The notes beneath the pieces are model-generated. The model searched no databases and was not told where the DNA came from. It worked only from the letters and a program-made list of their open reading frames with translations. The translations under genes and the position numbers were made by a program. From Patescibacteria group bacterium (lineage in GTDB: Bacteria; Patescibacteriota; Minisyncoccia; Minisyncoccales; CG1-02-41-26), in NCBI GenBank assembly GCA_018830365.1, contig JAHJSK010000062.1, positions 1 through 19,083 on the forward strand: 19,083 bases of DNA. The letters run 5' to 3'. How positions within the stretch are numbered: position 1 is the stretch's first letter; the number at the start of each line of letters is the position of its first letter. Below are positions 11,527 through 19,083 of the stretch, in pieces.

Positions 11527-11658
11527 ATAAACCCCAGACATTTGGGTGGGGTATTTAATCAAATGTCCGAGGTGTATTTTCGGCACTTGCCTGCCTGCGG
11601 TAGGCAGGCTCGGGAAAAAATAAACTTCGTTTCTTCTTTCCCTCGCTTCGTTTGAAAA
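11527..11658 (-). mobile_element. Insertion element with hairpins, copy B
   Basis: A 132-nt minus-strand copy of the element at 5592-5704: tip ATAAACCCC, stem CCCCAGACATTTGGG, the shared block GTGCCGAAAATACACC, a second stem around a GAA triloop, and the end CGTTTGAAAA. It carries one extra small palindrome (GCCTGCC/GGCAGGC, near 11589-11609) absent from copy A. Its last base is the A of the downstream ATG, so it inserted right at, or provides, the start of the next gene. Confidence 0.8.
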
Positions 11659-13664
11659 TGAAAAATCACTTTTTTTGTAATTTTCCGGGAATATCTCTTT
11701 GGACAAAGTTTTTTAATGTTCTTTCCAAAACAGAAAAAACATGGTTTTCCTTGTTTTTTTTTCTATTTATACTTTCCGCTAGTTTTTTAAATCTTAATTA
11801 TTATTTTAAAAATACCGCTGTCTTGGCAAAGCAAGGAGGAGAATATAGAGAAGGACTTATTGGCCAACCAAGATTCATCAACCCGCTTTACCTTTCCGGC
11901 AATGACGCGGACCGAGATCTAGTAGAAATTTTATATTCTTCCCTTGTGAAATTTGACGAAAAAGGCGAAATCATAAAAGACCTTGCCAAGGATTTTCAAA
12001 TTAAAAATAATGGTAAAGATTATGAATTTTTTTTAAAAGAAAATATTTTTTGGCACGATAAAAAACCACTTACAACAGAAGATATAATTTTTACCATAGG
12101 GCTTATTCAAGCGGCTCAATATAAAAGTCCTCAAATAGTAGAATGGTCAGGCATAACAGCTGAAAAGCAGGGCAATGATAAAATTATTTTTCATCTTCAA
12201 AAAACATATTCTTCTTTTTTAGAAACCGTAACTCATTTAAAAATTTTACCTAAACATATTTTTCAGGATATTCCTCCTGAAAATTTTCCTTGGATTTTAG
12301 CTAATCAAGAATATCTAATTGGCTCAGGTCCTTTTCAAATAAAAGAAATAAAAAAAGACAAATCAGGATACACCAATAAAATAACTTTGCAAAGGAACGA
12401 AAATTTTTACGGCAAAAAACCTTTTTTAGAAAAAATTTCTTTTAATTTTTATAAAAACATTGAGGAATTATTAAAAGAAGCATTGAGCAAAAAAATTGAC
12501 GGGGTTTCCATTGTAGATTCAAGATATTTGAAAAACATAGAAAAGCAAAAATTTCAGCTTTATCGTTTATCTATGCCAAGATATTTTGCTCTTTTTTTTA
12601 ATCTCAAAGACCCAAGATTTTCGCAAGAAAAAGGGATAAAGCAAGTTTTCAACTACACTATTGATAAAAAAGAGATTTTGGAAAAAGTGTTTTTTAATGA
12701 AGGTCAGATTGTGGACTCTCCAATTTTATGCGATTATTTTAATTTTTCTCCTTCAAAACAAAATTTTGAATTTAATCCAAAAAAAGCCGAAGAAATTTTA
12801 GATGAACAAGGATTTTTAAAAAATCAAGAAGGGAAAAGAGTAAAAACACAAGAAAACAACACAAGCTTTTTATTTAAAAACAATCTTAAGCAGGGAAGCA
12901 AAGGGGAAGAAATTAAAGAACTCCAAAAATGCCTTAGCAAAGACAAAGAAGTTTATCCTAATGGAAAAATTACTGGCCTTTTTGGGAAGGAAACAAAACA
13001 AGCAGTAATCCGGTTCCAGGAAAAATATGCCAAAGAAATTCTTTTGCCGTCTGGTTTGAAAAAGGGAACAGGCGAGGTAAAGCCATTAACCAGAGAAAAA
13101 CTTAATCAAGTTTGCCAAGAAAATGAAAAACAAGTTATTCCTTTAAAATTTACCTTAACCACTATCAACAAGCCCCCTTTAATAGAAATTGCGGAAATTT
13201 TAAAAAAACAATTAGAAAGCATTGGAATGGAAATTGAGATTAAGAAGATTTCTCTTTCAGAGTTAGAAACAAGCGTTTTGGCAAAAAGAGAGTTTGAAAT
13301 ATTACTTTTTGGCGAAGCATTGGGCCAAATCCCGGATATGTTTCCTTACTGGCATTCTTCTCAAGCAGAATACCCGGGGCTAAACATTACCAACTTTCAG
13401 TCAAAACAAGCTGACGAATTTTTAATAAAAGCCAGAGAAGGGCTGGAAGGAAAAGAGAGAAAAGAAAATTTAGAACTTTTCCAAGAAATTTTTTTGGAAG
13501 ATTCGCCTGCTGTGTTTTTAGTTCGCAGTTATTATTTCTATTTTGTTTCTTCAAATGTGAAGGGATATAAAATGGAAAAAATTACCCAGCCCTCAAACAG
13601 ATTCAGCAAAATTGAGGACTTGTATGTTAAGACGAAAAGAGAGTGGAGGAATAAAGGGCATTAG
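11658..13664 (+). CDS. Anchored family-5 substrate-binding protein with internal peptidoglycan-binding domain
   Basis: 668 residues from the ATG at 11658 (an in-frame TTG lies 6 nt earlier). Residues about 29-48 form one membrane helix (WFSLFFFLFILSASFL) without a lipobox Cys, so the protein is probably membrane-anchored outside the cell. The rest is SBP_bac_5, the oligopeptide/nickel-binding fold: EGLIGQPRFINPL, LYSSLVKFDEKGEI, ENIFWHDKKPLTTEDIIFT, LIGSGPFQIKEI, RYFALFFNLKDPRF. At about residues 402-487 a PG_binding_1 domain (LKQGSKGEEIKELQKCLS, GLFGKETKQAVIRFQEKY) is inserted where the family has a short loop; the SBP fold resumes at IPLKFTLTTINKPPLIEIAE. No permease or ATPase gene is nearby. 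It likely captures peptides while held to the wall; the ligand is unknown. Confidence 0.85.
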   Translation: MKNHFFCNFPGISLWTKFFNVLSKTEKTWFSLFFFLFILSASFLNLNYYFKNTAVLAKQGGEYREGLIGQPRFINPLYLSGNDADRDLVEILYSSLVKFDEKGEIIKDLAKDFQIKNNGKDYEFFLKENIFWHDKKPLTTEDIIFTIGLIQAAQYKSPQIVEWSGITAEKQGNDKIIFHLQKTYSSFLETVTHLKILPKHIFQDIPPENFPWILANQEYLIGSGPFQIKEIKKDKSGYTNKITLQRNENFYGKKPFLEKISFNFYKNIEELLKEALSKKIDGVSIVDSRYLKNIEKQKFQLYRLSMPRYFALFFNLKDPRFSQEKGIKQVFNYTIDKKEILEKVFFNEGQIVDSPILCDYFNFSPSKQNFEFNPKKAEEILDEQGFLKNQEGKRVKTQENNTSFLFKNNLKQGSKGEEIKELQKCLSKDKEVYPNGKITGLFGKETKQAVIRFQEKYAKEILLPSGLKKGTGEVKPLTREKLNQVCQENEKQVIPLKFTLTTINKPPLIEIAEILKKQLESIGMEIEIKKISLSELETSVLAKREFEILLFGEALGQIPDMFPYWHSSQAEYPGLNITNFQSKQADEFLIKAREGLEGKERKENLELFQEIFLEDSPAVFLVRSYYFYFVSSNVKGYKMEKITQPSNRFSKIEDLYVKTKREWRNKGH

Positions 13665-13710
13665 CCTGAATAGTTGTAAGATTAAAGTTGCAAGATTAAA
13701 GTTGAACCTG

Positions 13711-13758
13711 CCCGCATCGCTACGCGAGTAAGCTCGCTTGCGAAGCGTTGCAGGCGGG
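13711..13758. repeat. GC-rich compound hairpin after the binding-protein gene
   Basis: CCCGC (13711-13715) pairs with GCGGG (13754-13758), CGCT with AGCG, and GCGAG with CTCGC around TAAG. It is markedly G+C-richer than its surroundings. Just upstream, AAGATTAAAGTTG is repeated. It could act in termination but has no T-tract. Confidence 0.55.
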
Positions 13759-13759
13759 A

Positions 13760-13856
13760 GATTAAAATTTCTAATTTCTAATTCACCTAATTTCTAATCA
13801 ATGTCCAAACTTCAATACTCAATGTCCAATCAAATCCCAATTTTCAATTTTCAATG
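13760..13856. repeat. Degenerate heptad-period spacer before dnaE
   Basis: The stretch can be cut into 7-nt units such as CTAATTT, CTAATTC, TTCTAAT, CAATGTC, CAATACT, CAATGTC, TTTTCAA, TTTTCAA. No coding potential is seen. It is followed by a perfect 12-bp hairpin at 13857-13883 (AATTTTTGTCCC, loop GAA, and its complement). Confidence 0.6.
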
Positions 13857-13883
13857 AATTTTTGTCCCGAAGGGACAAAAATT
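13857..13883. repeat. Perfect 12-bp hairpin with GAA triloop
   Basis: AATTTTTGTCCC (13857-13868), loop GAA, GGGACAAAAATT (13872-13883). The triloop is the same as in the first hairpin of the insertion elements at 5592-5704 and 11527-11658. Confidence 0.75.
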
Positions 13884-13884
13884 T

Positions 13885-13942
13885 ATTGTAAATTGTGTCA
13901 TTTCATATTCATTTAAGTTTTTCGCTTTGCGTTTTTCGCTTA
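13885..13942 (+). repeat. Heptad array ahead of dnaE
   Basis: Units ATTGTAA, ATTGTGT, CATTTCA, TATTCAT, then after a 2-nt slip AAGTTTT, TCGCTTT, GCGTTTT, TCGCTTA, ending 6 nt before the dnaE ATG. AAGTTTT and GCGTTTT also occur in the rpsL array. Confidence 0.7.
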
Positions 13943-13948
13943 ATTATT

Positions 13949-16900
13949 ATGTCCAAATTTACTCACTTACATGTTCATTCGCACTATTCTTTGCTTGACG
14001 GTTTGCCAAAGATTGACGAGCTTTTAGATAGGGTTCAGGAGCTTGGAATGGATAGTTGCGCTTTAACTGACCACGGAGTTTTATATGGCGCGGTTGAATT
14101 TTACAAAAAAGCCAAGAAAAGGGGAATAAAGCCGATAATAGGGTGCGAAGTTTATTTGGCTCAAGAGCGAATGTATCAAAAAAGAGCAAACATTGATGAT
14201 TTGAAATACCATTTAGTGCTTTTGGCAAAAAACGAAGAAGGTTATAAAAATTTAATTAAACTTGTAACGCAAGCTCACTTGGAAGGTTTTTATTACAAGC
14301 CTAGAATTGACGAAGAATTGCTTAGCCAGCATAGCTCGGGCTTAATCGCGCTTTCCGCTTGCGTAAGAGGAAAAATTCCTTATTTAATAAACAAAGGGAA
14401 AATTGAAGAAGCGGAAAAACAGGCATTGAAATACAAAGAAATTTTTGGTCAAGAAAATTTTTATTTAGAAATTCAAAATCACCCCGACTTAAAAGAGCAA
14501 GTAAAAGCAAATGAAGTTTTGATTGATTTTTCAAAAAAATTAGACATTCCATTAGTTGCCACCAATGATGCCCATTATTTAAAAACAGAAGACACGGAGG
14601 CCCAAGACATTTTAATGTTAATTAATACTGGCGCTAAAATAGATAATCCCGAACGGCTCACAATGAAAGCCAATGATTTTTCCTTTAAGACGCAGGAAGA
14701 AATGGCAAACGATTTTAAAGATGTTCCATTGGCCATTGAAAATACGCAAAAAATTGCGGCTCAATGCGATTTTCAATTTAATTTGGGACAAGTAAAACTG
14801 CCTGTTTTTGAAACATTAAATAACAAGTCGCCTGATGAATATTTGAGAGAACTTTGTTATCAAGGTTTAGAAAATGAAAAAAAGAAAATTGAAGACAAAG
14901 TTCAGGCGCAAAAGCGGCTGGATTACGAGCTTTCAGTTATTAAGCAAACAGGTTTTGCTTCTTACCTTCTCATTGTCCATGATTTTGTTAAATGGGCAAA
15001 AGAAAATAGAATTGTTGTTGGTCCTGGCCGCGGAAGCGCGGGGGGATCGTTGGCTGTTTATCTTTTAGACATTACGGAAGTTGACCCATTGAAATATGAT
15101 TTGCTGTTTGAAAGATTTTTAAATCCAGAAAGAATTTCAATGCCTGACATTGATTTGGATTTTGCCGACCGCAGGAGAGATGAGGTAATAGATTATGTCG
15201 CTCAAAAATATGGCAGGGAAAAAGTGGCTCAAATTATTACTTTTGGGAAAATGGCTGCCCGCGCCGCAATCAGAGATGTGGGAAGAGCAACACAATTGGA
15301 CTATAGTTTTTGCGACAAAATAGCCAAAATCATTCCTTTTGGTTTCACATTAGACGAGTCGTTAAAAAAGGTTTCTGAATTTAAACAGCTTTATGAAACA
15401 GATGAGGCGGCAAAAAAATTAATTGATTTTGCGAGAAAACTTGAGGGCTGCGCTCGGCACGCTTCCACTCATGCGTGTGGGGTGGTGATTTCCGACAAGC
15501 CCTTAGATGAAATCGTGCCTTTGCAATATCCCACTCAAAACGACACGACTATTACCACTCAATATGATATGTATTCTGTTGAGGATTTGGGTCTTTTAAA
15601 AATGGATTTTTTGGGTTTGAAAAATTTAACTATTATTGAAGACGCTATTGCCAGAATTTATAAGACGCAAGATAAGAAAATAGAGCTTGATGAAATTCCT
15701 TTTGACGATAAAAAAACTTTCAAGCTTTTGCAAGAAGGGAAAACAATTTCTGTGTTTCAATTGGAAGCAGATGCCGTGCAAGGGTATCTAAAAGAATTAA
15801 AGCCAAATGACTTTGAAGACATCATTGTTCTTAACGCGTTAAATCGGCCAGGCCCAATGGCTTTTATCCCGGAATATATCCAGAGGAAACATAAAAAAAA
15901 GAGGGTTGAATATTTGCACCCGAAATTAAAATCAATTTTGGAATCCACTCAAGGCATTTGTATTTTTCAAGAGCAGTTAATGCAAATTGCCAGAGACCTG
16001 GCTGGTTTTAGTTTTTTTGAGGCAGATGTTTTAAGAAAAGCAGTGGCTAAAAAAATAAAATCCTCATTGCTGGGACAAGAAGAAAAATTTATTCAAGGAA
16101 TGATAAAAAATGGAATAGCACTACAAATCGCTCGTAAAATTTGGGATTGGATATTGCCTTTTGCCCAGTATGGTTTTTGCCGCGCTCATTCCACTGCTTA
16201 TGCGATGATTGCTTTTCAAACAGCTTATTTAAAAGCTCATTTTCCGGTTGAATTTATGGCCGCTGTTTTAACTTCAGAAAAAAATAATATTGAAAAAATC
16301 GCTTTTTTAATAGACGAATGCAAAAATATGGAGATTGAGGTTTTGGCTCCGGACATTAATGAAAGTTTTAGAAATTTTTCAGTAATTCCCGGTAAAAATA
16401 AAATAAGATTCGGACTTTTGGCGATTAAAAATGTGGGCTCTAATATCGTGTCGTCAATCATAGAACAAAGGGAGAAAGGGATTTTTAAAAATTTTTCTGA
16501 TTTTATTACCAGAATTGACTCAAAAGATTTGAATAAAAAATCGTTGGAAAGCTTAATCAAGACCGGGGCATTTGATAAATTTGAAGAAAGAGGCAGGTTA
16601 TTAGAAAACCTTGAAGATGTTTTAACATTTAATCGCGACATCAGAAAAATAAATAATTCCGAGCAAAGAAGTTTATTTGAAAACCACTCGTCAAATTTTT
16701 CTTTTTCATTCAAATTAAAACCAGCAAGCCCGATTCGTTCTGATCAAAAACTTTTGTGGGAAAAAGAACTTTTGGGTTTATATATTTCTTCGCATCCCTT
16801 AGAAAATTTCAAAAAAATTTTAGCTAGAAGAGCGTTTCCTTTAAAAGAATTAAAAGAGCATATTTTTAATCAAAAAATAAGAGTGGGTGGAATAATTTCT

Positions 16901-17125
16901 TCCATTAAAAAGATTTTAACCAAAAAGGGCGAGCCAATGCTGTTTGTTAAATTAGAGGATTTGACTGGGAAAATAGAAGTAGTAGTTTTTCCCGGACTTT
17001 TAGAAAGAAGCCCCGAGCTTTTGCAAGAAAATAAAATTATTTTTATAAGCGGGAAAGTGGATAATTACAAAGACGCGCCAAAAATAATCGCGGAAGAAAT
17101 AGAAGAAATAATAGAAGATAAATAA
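13949..17125 (+). CDS. dnaE: DNA polymerase III alpha subunit
   Basis: 1058 residues from the ATG at 13949 (MSKFTHLHVHSHYSLLDG); an earlier in-frame ATG would add repeat-derived residues. This is the replicative polymerase. The PHP domain (1 to about 280) keeps its metal ligands: HLHVHSHYS (6-14), TDHG, GCEVY and NDAHYL (206-211). The polymerase core has GPGRGSAGGSLAVYLLD, MPDIDLDFADRR (398-409, catalytic D400 and D402), the third Asp in LKMDFLGLKN (D553), and HASTHACGVV. FCRAHSTAYAMIAFQTAYLK belongs to the fingers/helix-hairpin-helix area. QRSLF (906-910) fits the beta-clamp-binding consensus. An OB fold (about 975-1050) ends the protein; the tau-binding extension of E. coli (1160 residues) is absent. 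The start context is TTATTATG without Shine-Dalgarno. Confidence 0.97.
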   Translation: MSKFTHLHVHSHYSLLDGLPKIDELLDRVQELGMDSCALTDHGVLYGAVEFYKKAKKRGIKPIIGCEVYLAQERMYQKRANIDDLKYHLVLLAKNEEGYKNLIKLVTQAHLEGFYYKPRIDEELLSQHSSGLIALSACVRGKIPYLINKGKIEEAEKQALKYKEIFGQENFYLEIQNHPDLKEQVKANEVLIDFSKKLDIPLVATNDAHYLKTEDTEAQDILMLINTGAKIDNPERLTMKANDFSFKTQEEMANDFKDVPLAIENTQKIAAQCDFQFNLGQVKLPVFETLNNKSPDEYLRELCYQGLENEKKKIEDKVQAQKRLDYELSVIKQTGFASYLLIVHDFVKWAKENRIVVGPGRGSAGGSLAVYLLDITEVDPLKYDLLFERFLNPERISMPDIDLDFADRRRDEVIDYVAQKYGREKVAQIITFGKMAARAAIRDVGRATQLDYSFCDKIAKIIPFGFTLDESLKKVSEFKQLYETDEAAKKLIDFARKLEGCARHASTHACGVVISDKPLDEIVPLQYPTQNDTTITTQYDMYSVEDLGLLKMDFLGLKNLTIIEDAIARIYKTQDKKIELDEIPFDDKKTFKLLQEGKTISVFQLEADAVQGYLKELKPNDFEDIIVLNALNRPGPMAFIPEYIQRKHKKKRVEYLHPKLKSILESTQGICIFQEQLMQIARDLAGFSFFEADVLRKAVAKKIKSSLLGQEEKFIQGMIKNGIALQIARKIWDWILPFAQYGFCRAHSTAYAMIAFQTAYLKAHFPVEFMAAVLTSEKNNIEKIAFLIDECKNMEIEVLAPDINESFRNFSVIPGKNKIRFGLLAIKNVGSNIVSSIIEQREKGIFKNFSDFITRIDSKDLNKKSLESLIKTGAFDKFEERGRLLENLEDVLTFNRDIRKINNSEQRSLFENHSSNFSFSFKLKPASPIRSDQKLLWEKELLGLYISSHPLENFKKILARRAFPLKELKEHIFNQKIRVGGIISSIKKILTKKGEPMLFVKLEDLTGKIEVVVFPGLLERSPELLQENKIIFISGKVDNYKDAPKIIAEEIEEIIEDK

Positions 17126-17163
17126 TCCTATAGATATTGCTAAATTTTAAATTCTAAAAAATT

Positions 17164-17209
17164 ATAAACCCCAGACAAATGTCCAAATGTCTGAGGGTTT
17201 ATTTGAAAA
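17164..17209 (-). mobile_element. Short form of the GGGGTTTAT element, copy C
   Basis: ATAAACCCCAGAC at 17164-17176 and an inverted counterpart ending GAGGGTTTAT (around 17193-17202), followed by TTTGAAAA (17202-17209). It contains only the two tips and the terminal palindrome; the middle (first hairpin and GTGCCGAAAATAC block) of copies A and B is missing. It lies 38 nt after dnaE and could also serve as its transcript end. Confidence 0.75.
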
Positions 17210-17231
17210 TTTGCGGATAGAATGTTATGCT
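17203..17231 (+). promoter_or_regulatory. Candidate promoter, -35 supplied by element copy C
   Basis: TTGAAA (17203-17208) within the element tip and TATGCT (17226-17231) are 17 bp apart, and TG one base ahead of the -10 makes it an extended -10. It would start transcription at about 17238, making the 17240 gene nearly leaderless. Confidence 0.4.
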
Positions 17232-17239
17232 AATTAAGT

Positions 17240-17440
17240 ATGGCATGGGATTATACGAAAACTGAATATGATAAGCAGGCAAAAGCGGATCCGATTTGGC
17301 GATTTGAGCGTTTAATCAATTATGGTCTCAATGGGACCAAGCTTAACGCGGATGAACTCAAAAAGTATTTGCCTCAACTACGCATTCCGCAAAATAGACG
17401 GGCGTTTTTAGAATTATTATTATGGAACAAGCCATTCTAA
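17240..17440 (+). CDS. Small partner (putative antitoxin) of the AbiEii-like protein
   Basis: 66 residues: MAWDYTKTEYDKQAKADPIW then RFERLINYGLNGTKLNADEL and a C-terminal LRIPQNRRAFLELLLWNKPF. No membrane segment or catalytic motif is visible. It overlaps the downstream NTase gene by 19 nt, the coupled arrangement of a toxin-antitoxin pair. Small proteins of this size and composition commonly precede single-domain AbiEii genes, and are much shorter than the AbiEi antitoxin of the lactococcal type IV system, so the antitoxin function is inferred from position only. Confidence 0.7.
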   Translation: MAWDYTKTEYDKQAKADPIWRFERLINYGLNGTKLNADELKKYLPQLRIPQNRRAFLELLLWNKPF

Positions 17441-18105
17441 CAGATGTTCAAAAAAAAGCGCTTAATGTTGTTTTTGACGAGCCAAAATTAAATGATTTTT
17501 ATCTTACTGGTGGCACCGCGCTTTCCGTGTATTATTTCCAGCATCGTATTTCAGATGACCTTGATTTTTTTACTGCAAACGAACCAGACAAACAATTTCT
17601 GCATATATTTGCCGAACGATTAAAAACAATTGTTGGAGCAAATAGTTATCGTTTTGAGCATCCTTATGATCGCAATATTTTTTTGTTTTCAATCGCGGAT
17701 AGCGAATTAAAAATTGAATTTACTTACTATCCATTTCAACAACTTGAAGCGCCTGTAATATACGAGGGTGTCCGCGTTGATAGTTTACGCGACATCGCCG
17801 CCAACAAAATTATGGCGCTTATTGATCGTTTTGACCCAAAAGATTTTGTTGATTTATTTTTTATTTTAAAGCAGAAAACGCTCAAGGAAATACTCTATGA
17901 TATGGAAAAAAAATTTGATTTTACCATTGAGGCATTAACGCTCGGCAGTGAATTTGCAAAAGCGCAACGCATTGAAGCATTGCCAAAGATGATTAAATCA
18001 TTAACAGTAGAAGAATTGAAAATATTTTTTGCTGAACTTGCCAAAACGTTTCGCGAAGAAGTGTTGGGAAATAATATGGATTTTTCGGAAGGCCTTGACA
18101 AGTAA
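17422..18105 (+). CDS. AbiEii-type nucleotidyltransferase (type IV toxin family)
   Basis: 227 residues, PF08843-like. The NTase motifs are FYLTGGTALSVYYFQHR (about residues 27-43), then ISDDLDFF with the metal-binding DxD, a central strand SELKIEFTYYPF, and LRDIAANKIMALIDRFDPKD followed by FVDLFFIL, the conserved K...AL..R..KD..D block. AbiEii toxins transfer nucleotides (GTP-preferring in the studied case, or to tRNA in related MenT enzymes) and stop growth; AbiE systems act in phage abortive infection. The start at 17422 overlaps the small upstream gene, so translation is probably coupled. Motifs are complete, so activity is plausible. Confidence 0.85.
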   Translation: MEQAILTDVQKKALNVVFDEPKLNDFYLTGGTALSVYYFQHRISDDLDFFTANEPDKQFLHIFAERLKTIVGANSYRFEHPYDRNIFLFSIADSELKIEFTYYPFQQLEAPVIYEGVRVDSLRDIAANKIMALIDRFDPKDFVDLFFILKQKTLKEILYDMEKKFDFTIEALTLGSEFAKAQRIEALPKMIKSLTVEELKIFFAELAKTFREEVLGNNMDFSEGLDK

Positions 18106-18189
18106 AATAAAAATATTAAATTGAAACAAAGGTTCGAACCTAAATTAAAATTTTGAAATTAAAAAATCTAAAATTTAAAAATTATTTTT

Positions 18190-19083
18190 ATGTGTTCTGT
18201 TCTTGGCTCTGACATTTTTAATTGTTCCAAGGTCTTCTTTTGCGCTTACTGCTGATGAGCTTCGGATTCAGATTTCAGCTCTTTCAGCTCAATTAGAACA
18301 GCTCAAAGCCCAATTAGCTCAAATTCAAGGTCAACCGGCTCAATGGTGTCATAATTTTGATGTTAATTTGAAAATTGGCGATAAGAGTTCGGAAATTACG
18401 CAATTAAAACAAGCATTGATAAAAGATGGTTCTATGTCTTATATGGCATTGTCAGCCGAAGAGGATTTTGACGAATCAACTGCTTCAGCGGTTGTTGGCT
18501 TTCAGGAAAAATACAGAGATGAAATTTTAACTCCTTTGGGTTTGAAACATGGAACAGGTTTTGTTGGTCCAGCAACCCGAGCGAAATTAAATAAATTGTA
18601 TGGGTGTGGAATAATTAAACCATCTTGTCCTCAATTTGTGTCGCCAATTTCTGGTTGGTGCAAAAACGGGAAAATAGTTTCTGGTGGATACGATGAAAAT
18701 GGCTGTATTTCGCCGCCAAAATGTGTGCTTTCAACAGAAAATCTTCCGCCAGTGATCAGCGGAGTTTCTGGACCGACTCAATTAAAAATTAATGAAACTG
18801 GAACTTGGACAATTAAAGCAAGCGATCCGGAACAAGGAATTTTAACTTATTCTGTTGTTTGGGGAGACGAAACAACTGGAAGCGCTTTTGCTCCAACTTC
18901 AAAATCATCAACTTATACTCAAACAACAACTTTCACTCATTCCTATTTTAAGACAGGAATTTATAATCCATTTTTTACAGTTACTGATAATCAAGGTCTT
19001 TCCGCAAAAACCAGCATTAGCGTAAATGTGGGAGAAAATATTACTACTCCCTCCATTACCGTTCTTTCGCCGAATGGAGGGGA
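18190..19083 (+). CDS. Secreted PG_binding_1 / PKD-domain protein (partial; start uncertain)
   Basis: The frame stays open to the window edge. It begins with a hydrophobic stretch (LFLCVLFLALTFLIV then PRSSFALTADELR) fitting a signal peptide cut after SFA, followed by a coiled-coil segment (RIQISALSAQLEQLKAQ), a PG_binding_1 domain (IGDKSSEITQLKQALIKDG to GFQEKYRDEIL and GPATRAKLNKLYGCG), a Cys-rich linker (SGWCKNGKIVSGGYDENGC) and a PKD-like domain (VSGPTQLKINETGTWTIKA, VVWGDETTG, FTHSYFKTGIY). The ATG at 18190 has the usual local start context but is out of frame by one base; the in-frame options are CTG (18197) or TTG (18203), and a TAA lies at 18176-18178. Either a rare start codon or a frameshift in the signal region is likely. 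Probably a cell-surface protein. Confidence 0.75.

Noticed and set aside
18131..18140. GGTTCGAACC resembling a tRNA T-arm
   Set aside because: The flanking bases do not form a 5-bp T-stem, and no anticodon arm, D-arm or acceptor stem can be built around it. It is just a short palindrome.
1..19083. CRISPR array
   Set aside because: Repeats here are tandem heptads or dispersed palindromes; there are no regular 25-40 bp repeats with unique spacers and no cas genes.

Overview
The window is AT-rich, gene-dense DNA from a small bacterial genome. It most likely comes from the Candidate Phyla Radiation (Patescibacteria, Parcubacteria-like), though this is inference because there is no rRNA to confirm it. 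Supporting signs are an S12 with a roughly 13-residue insertion of the kind I associate with Parcubacteria, many stacked toxin-antitoxin modules, a KilA-N protein, proteins with PG_binding_1 domains, and start codons in AT-rich context with almost no Shine-Dalgarno sequences.

Layout. 1-941: IS-like terminal repeats, then an antitoxin-like gene and a C-terminally truncated RelE-type toxin closed by a terminator. 1070-2266: rpsL and rpsG, each preceded by 7-bp tandem arrays. 2281-6084: an island of toxin-antitoxin genes splitting the usual rpsL-rpsG-fusA order: DUF4258/DUF2283, two MntA-HepT pairs, a charged unknown protein, and a HEPN-MNT pair whose HEPN gene is broken. 6156-8261: fusA. 8262-10549: repeats, ppnP, and a KilA-N gene bracketed by four copies of one palindrome, followed by a 16-codon relic of a second EF-G gene. 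10550-13664: a small holin-like membrane protein, secG, and an anchored family-5 substrate-binding protein with an internal peptidoglycan-binding domain. 13949-17125: dnaE with intact PHP motifs. 17240-18105: an AbiEii-type NTase and a small partner. 18190 to the edge: a secreted PG-binding/PKD protein, incomplete.

The main novelty lies between the genes. The intergenic DNA is built from several families of small hairpin elements. One family (three fuller copies and a terminal fragment) has inserted into a HEPN toxin gene so cleanly that the intact allele can be reconstructed. In a duplicated spacer, different hairpins occupy different sites, and one hairpin is inverted between copies. A second layer is made of 7-bp-period tandem arrays that end just upstream of rpsL, rpsG, fusA and dnaE.

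The housekeeping genes (S12, S7, EF-G, SecG, Pol III alpha) are full length and look functional. The accessory genes between them show active decay and rearrangement: a truncated RelE, a frameshifted and interrupted HEPN gene, and an EF-G fragment.
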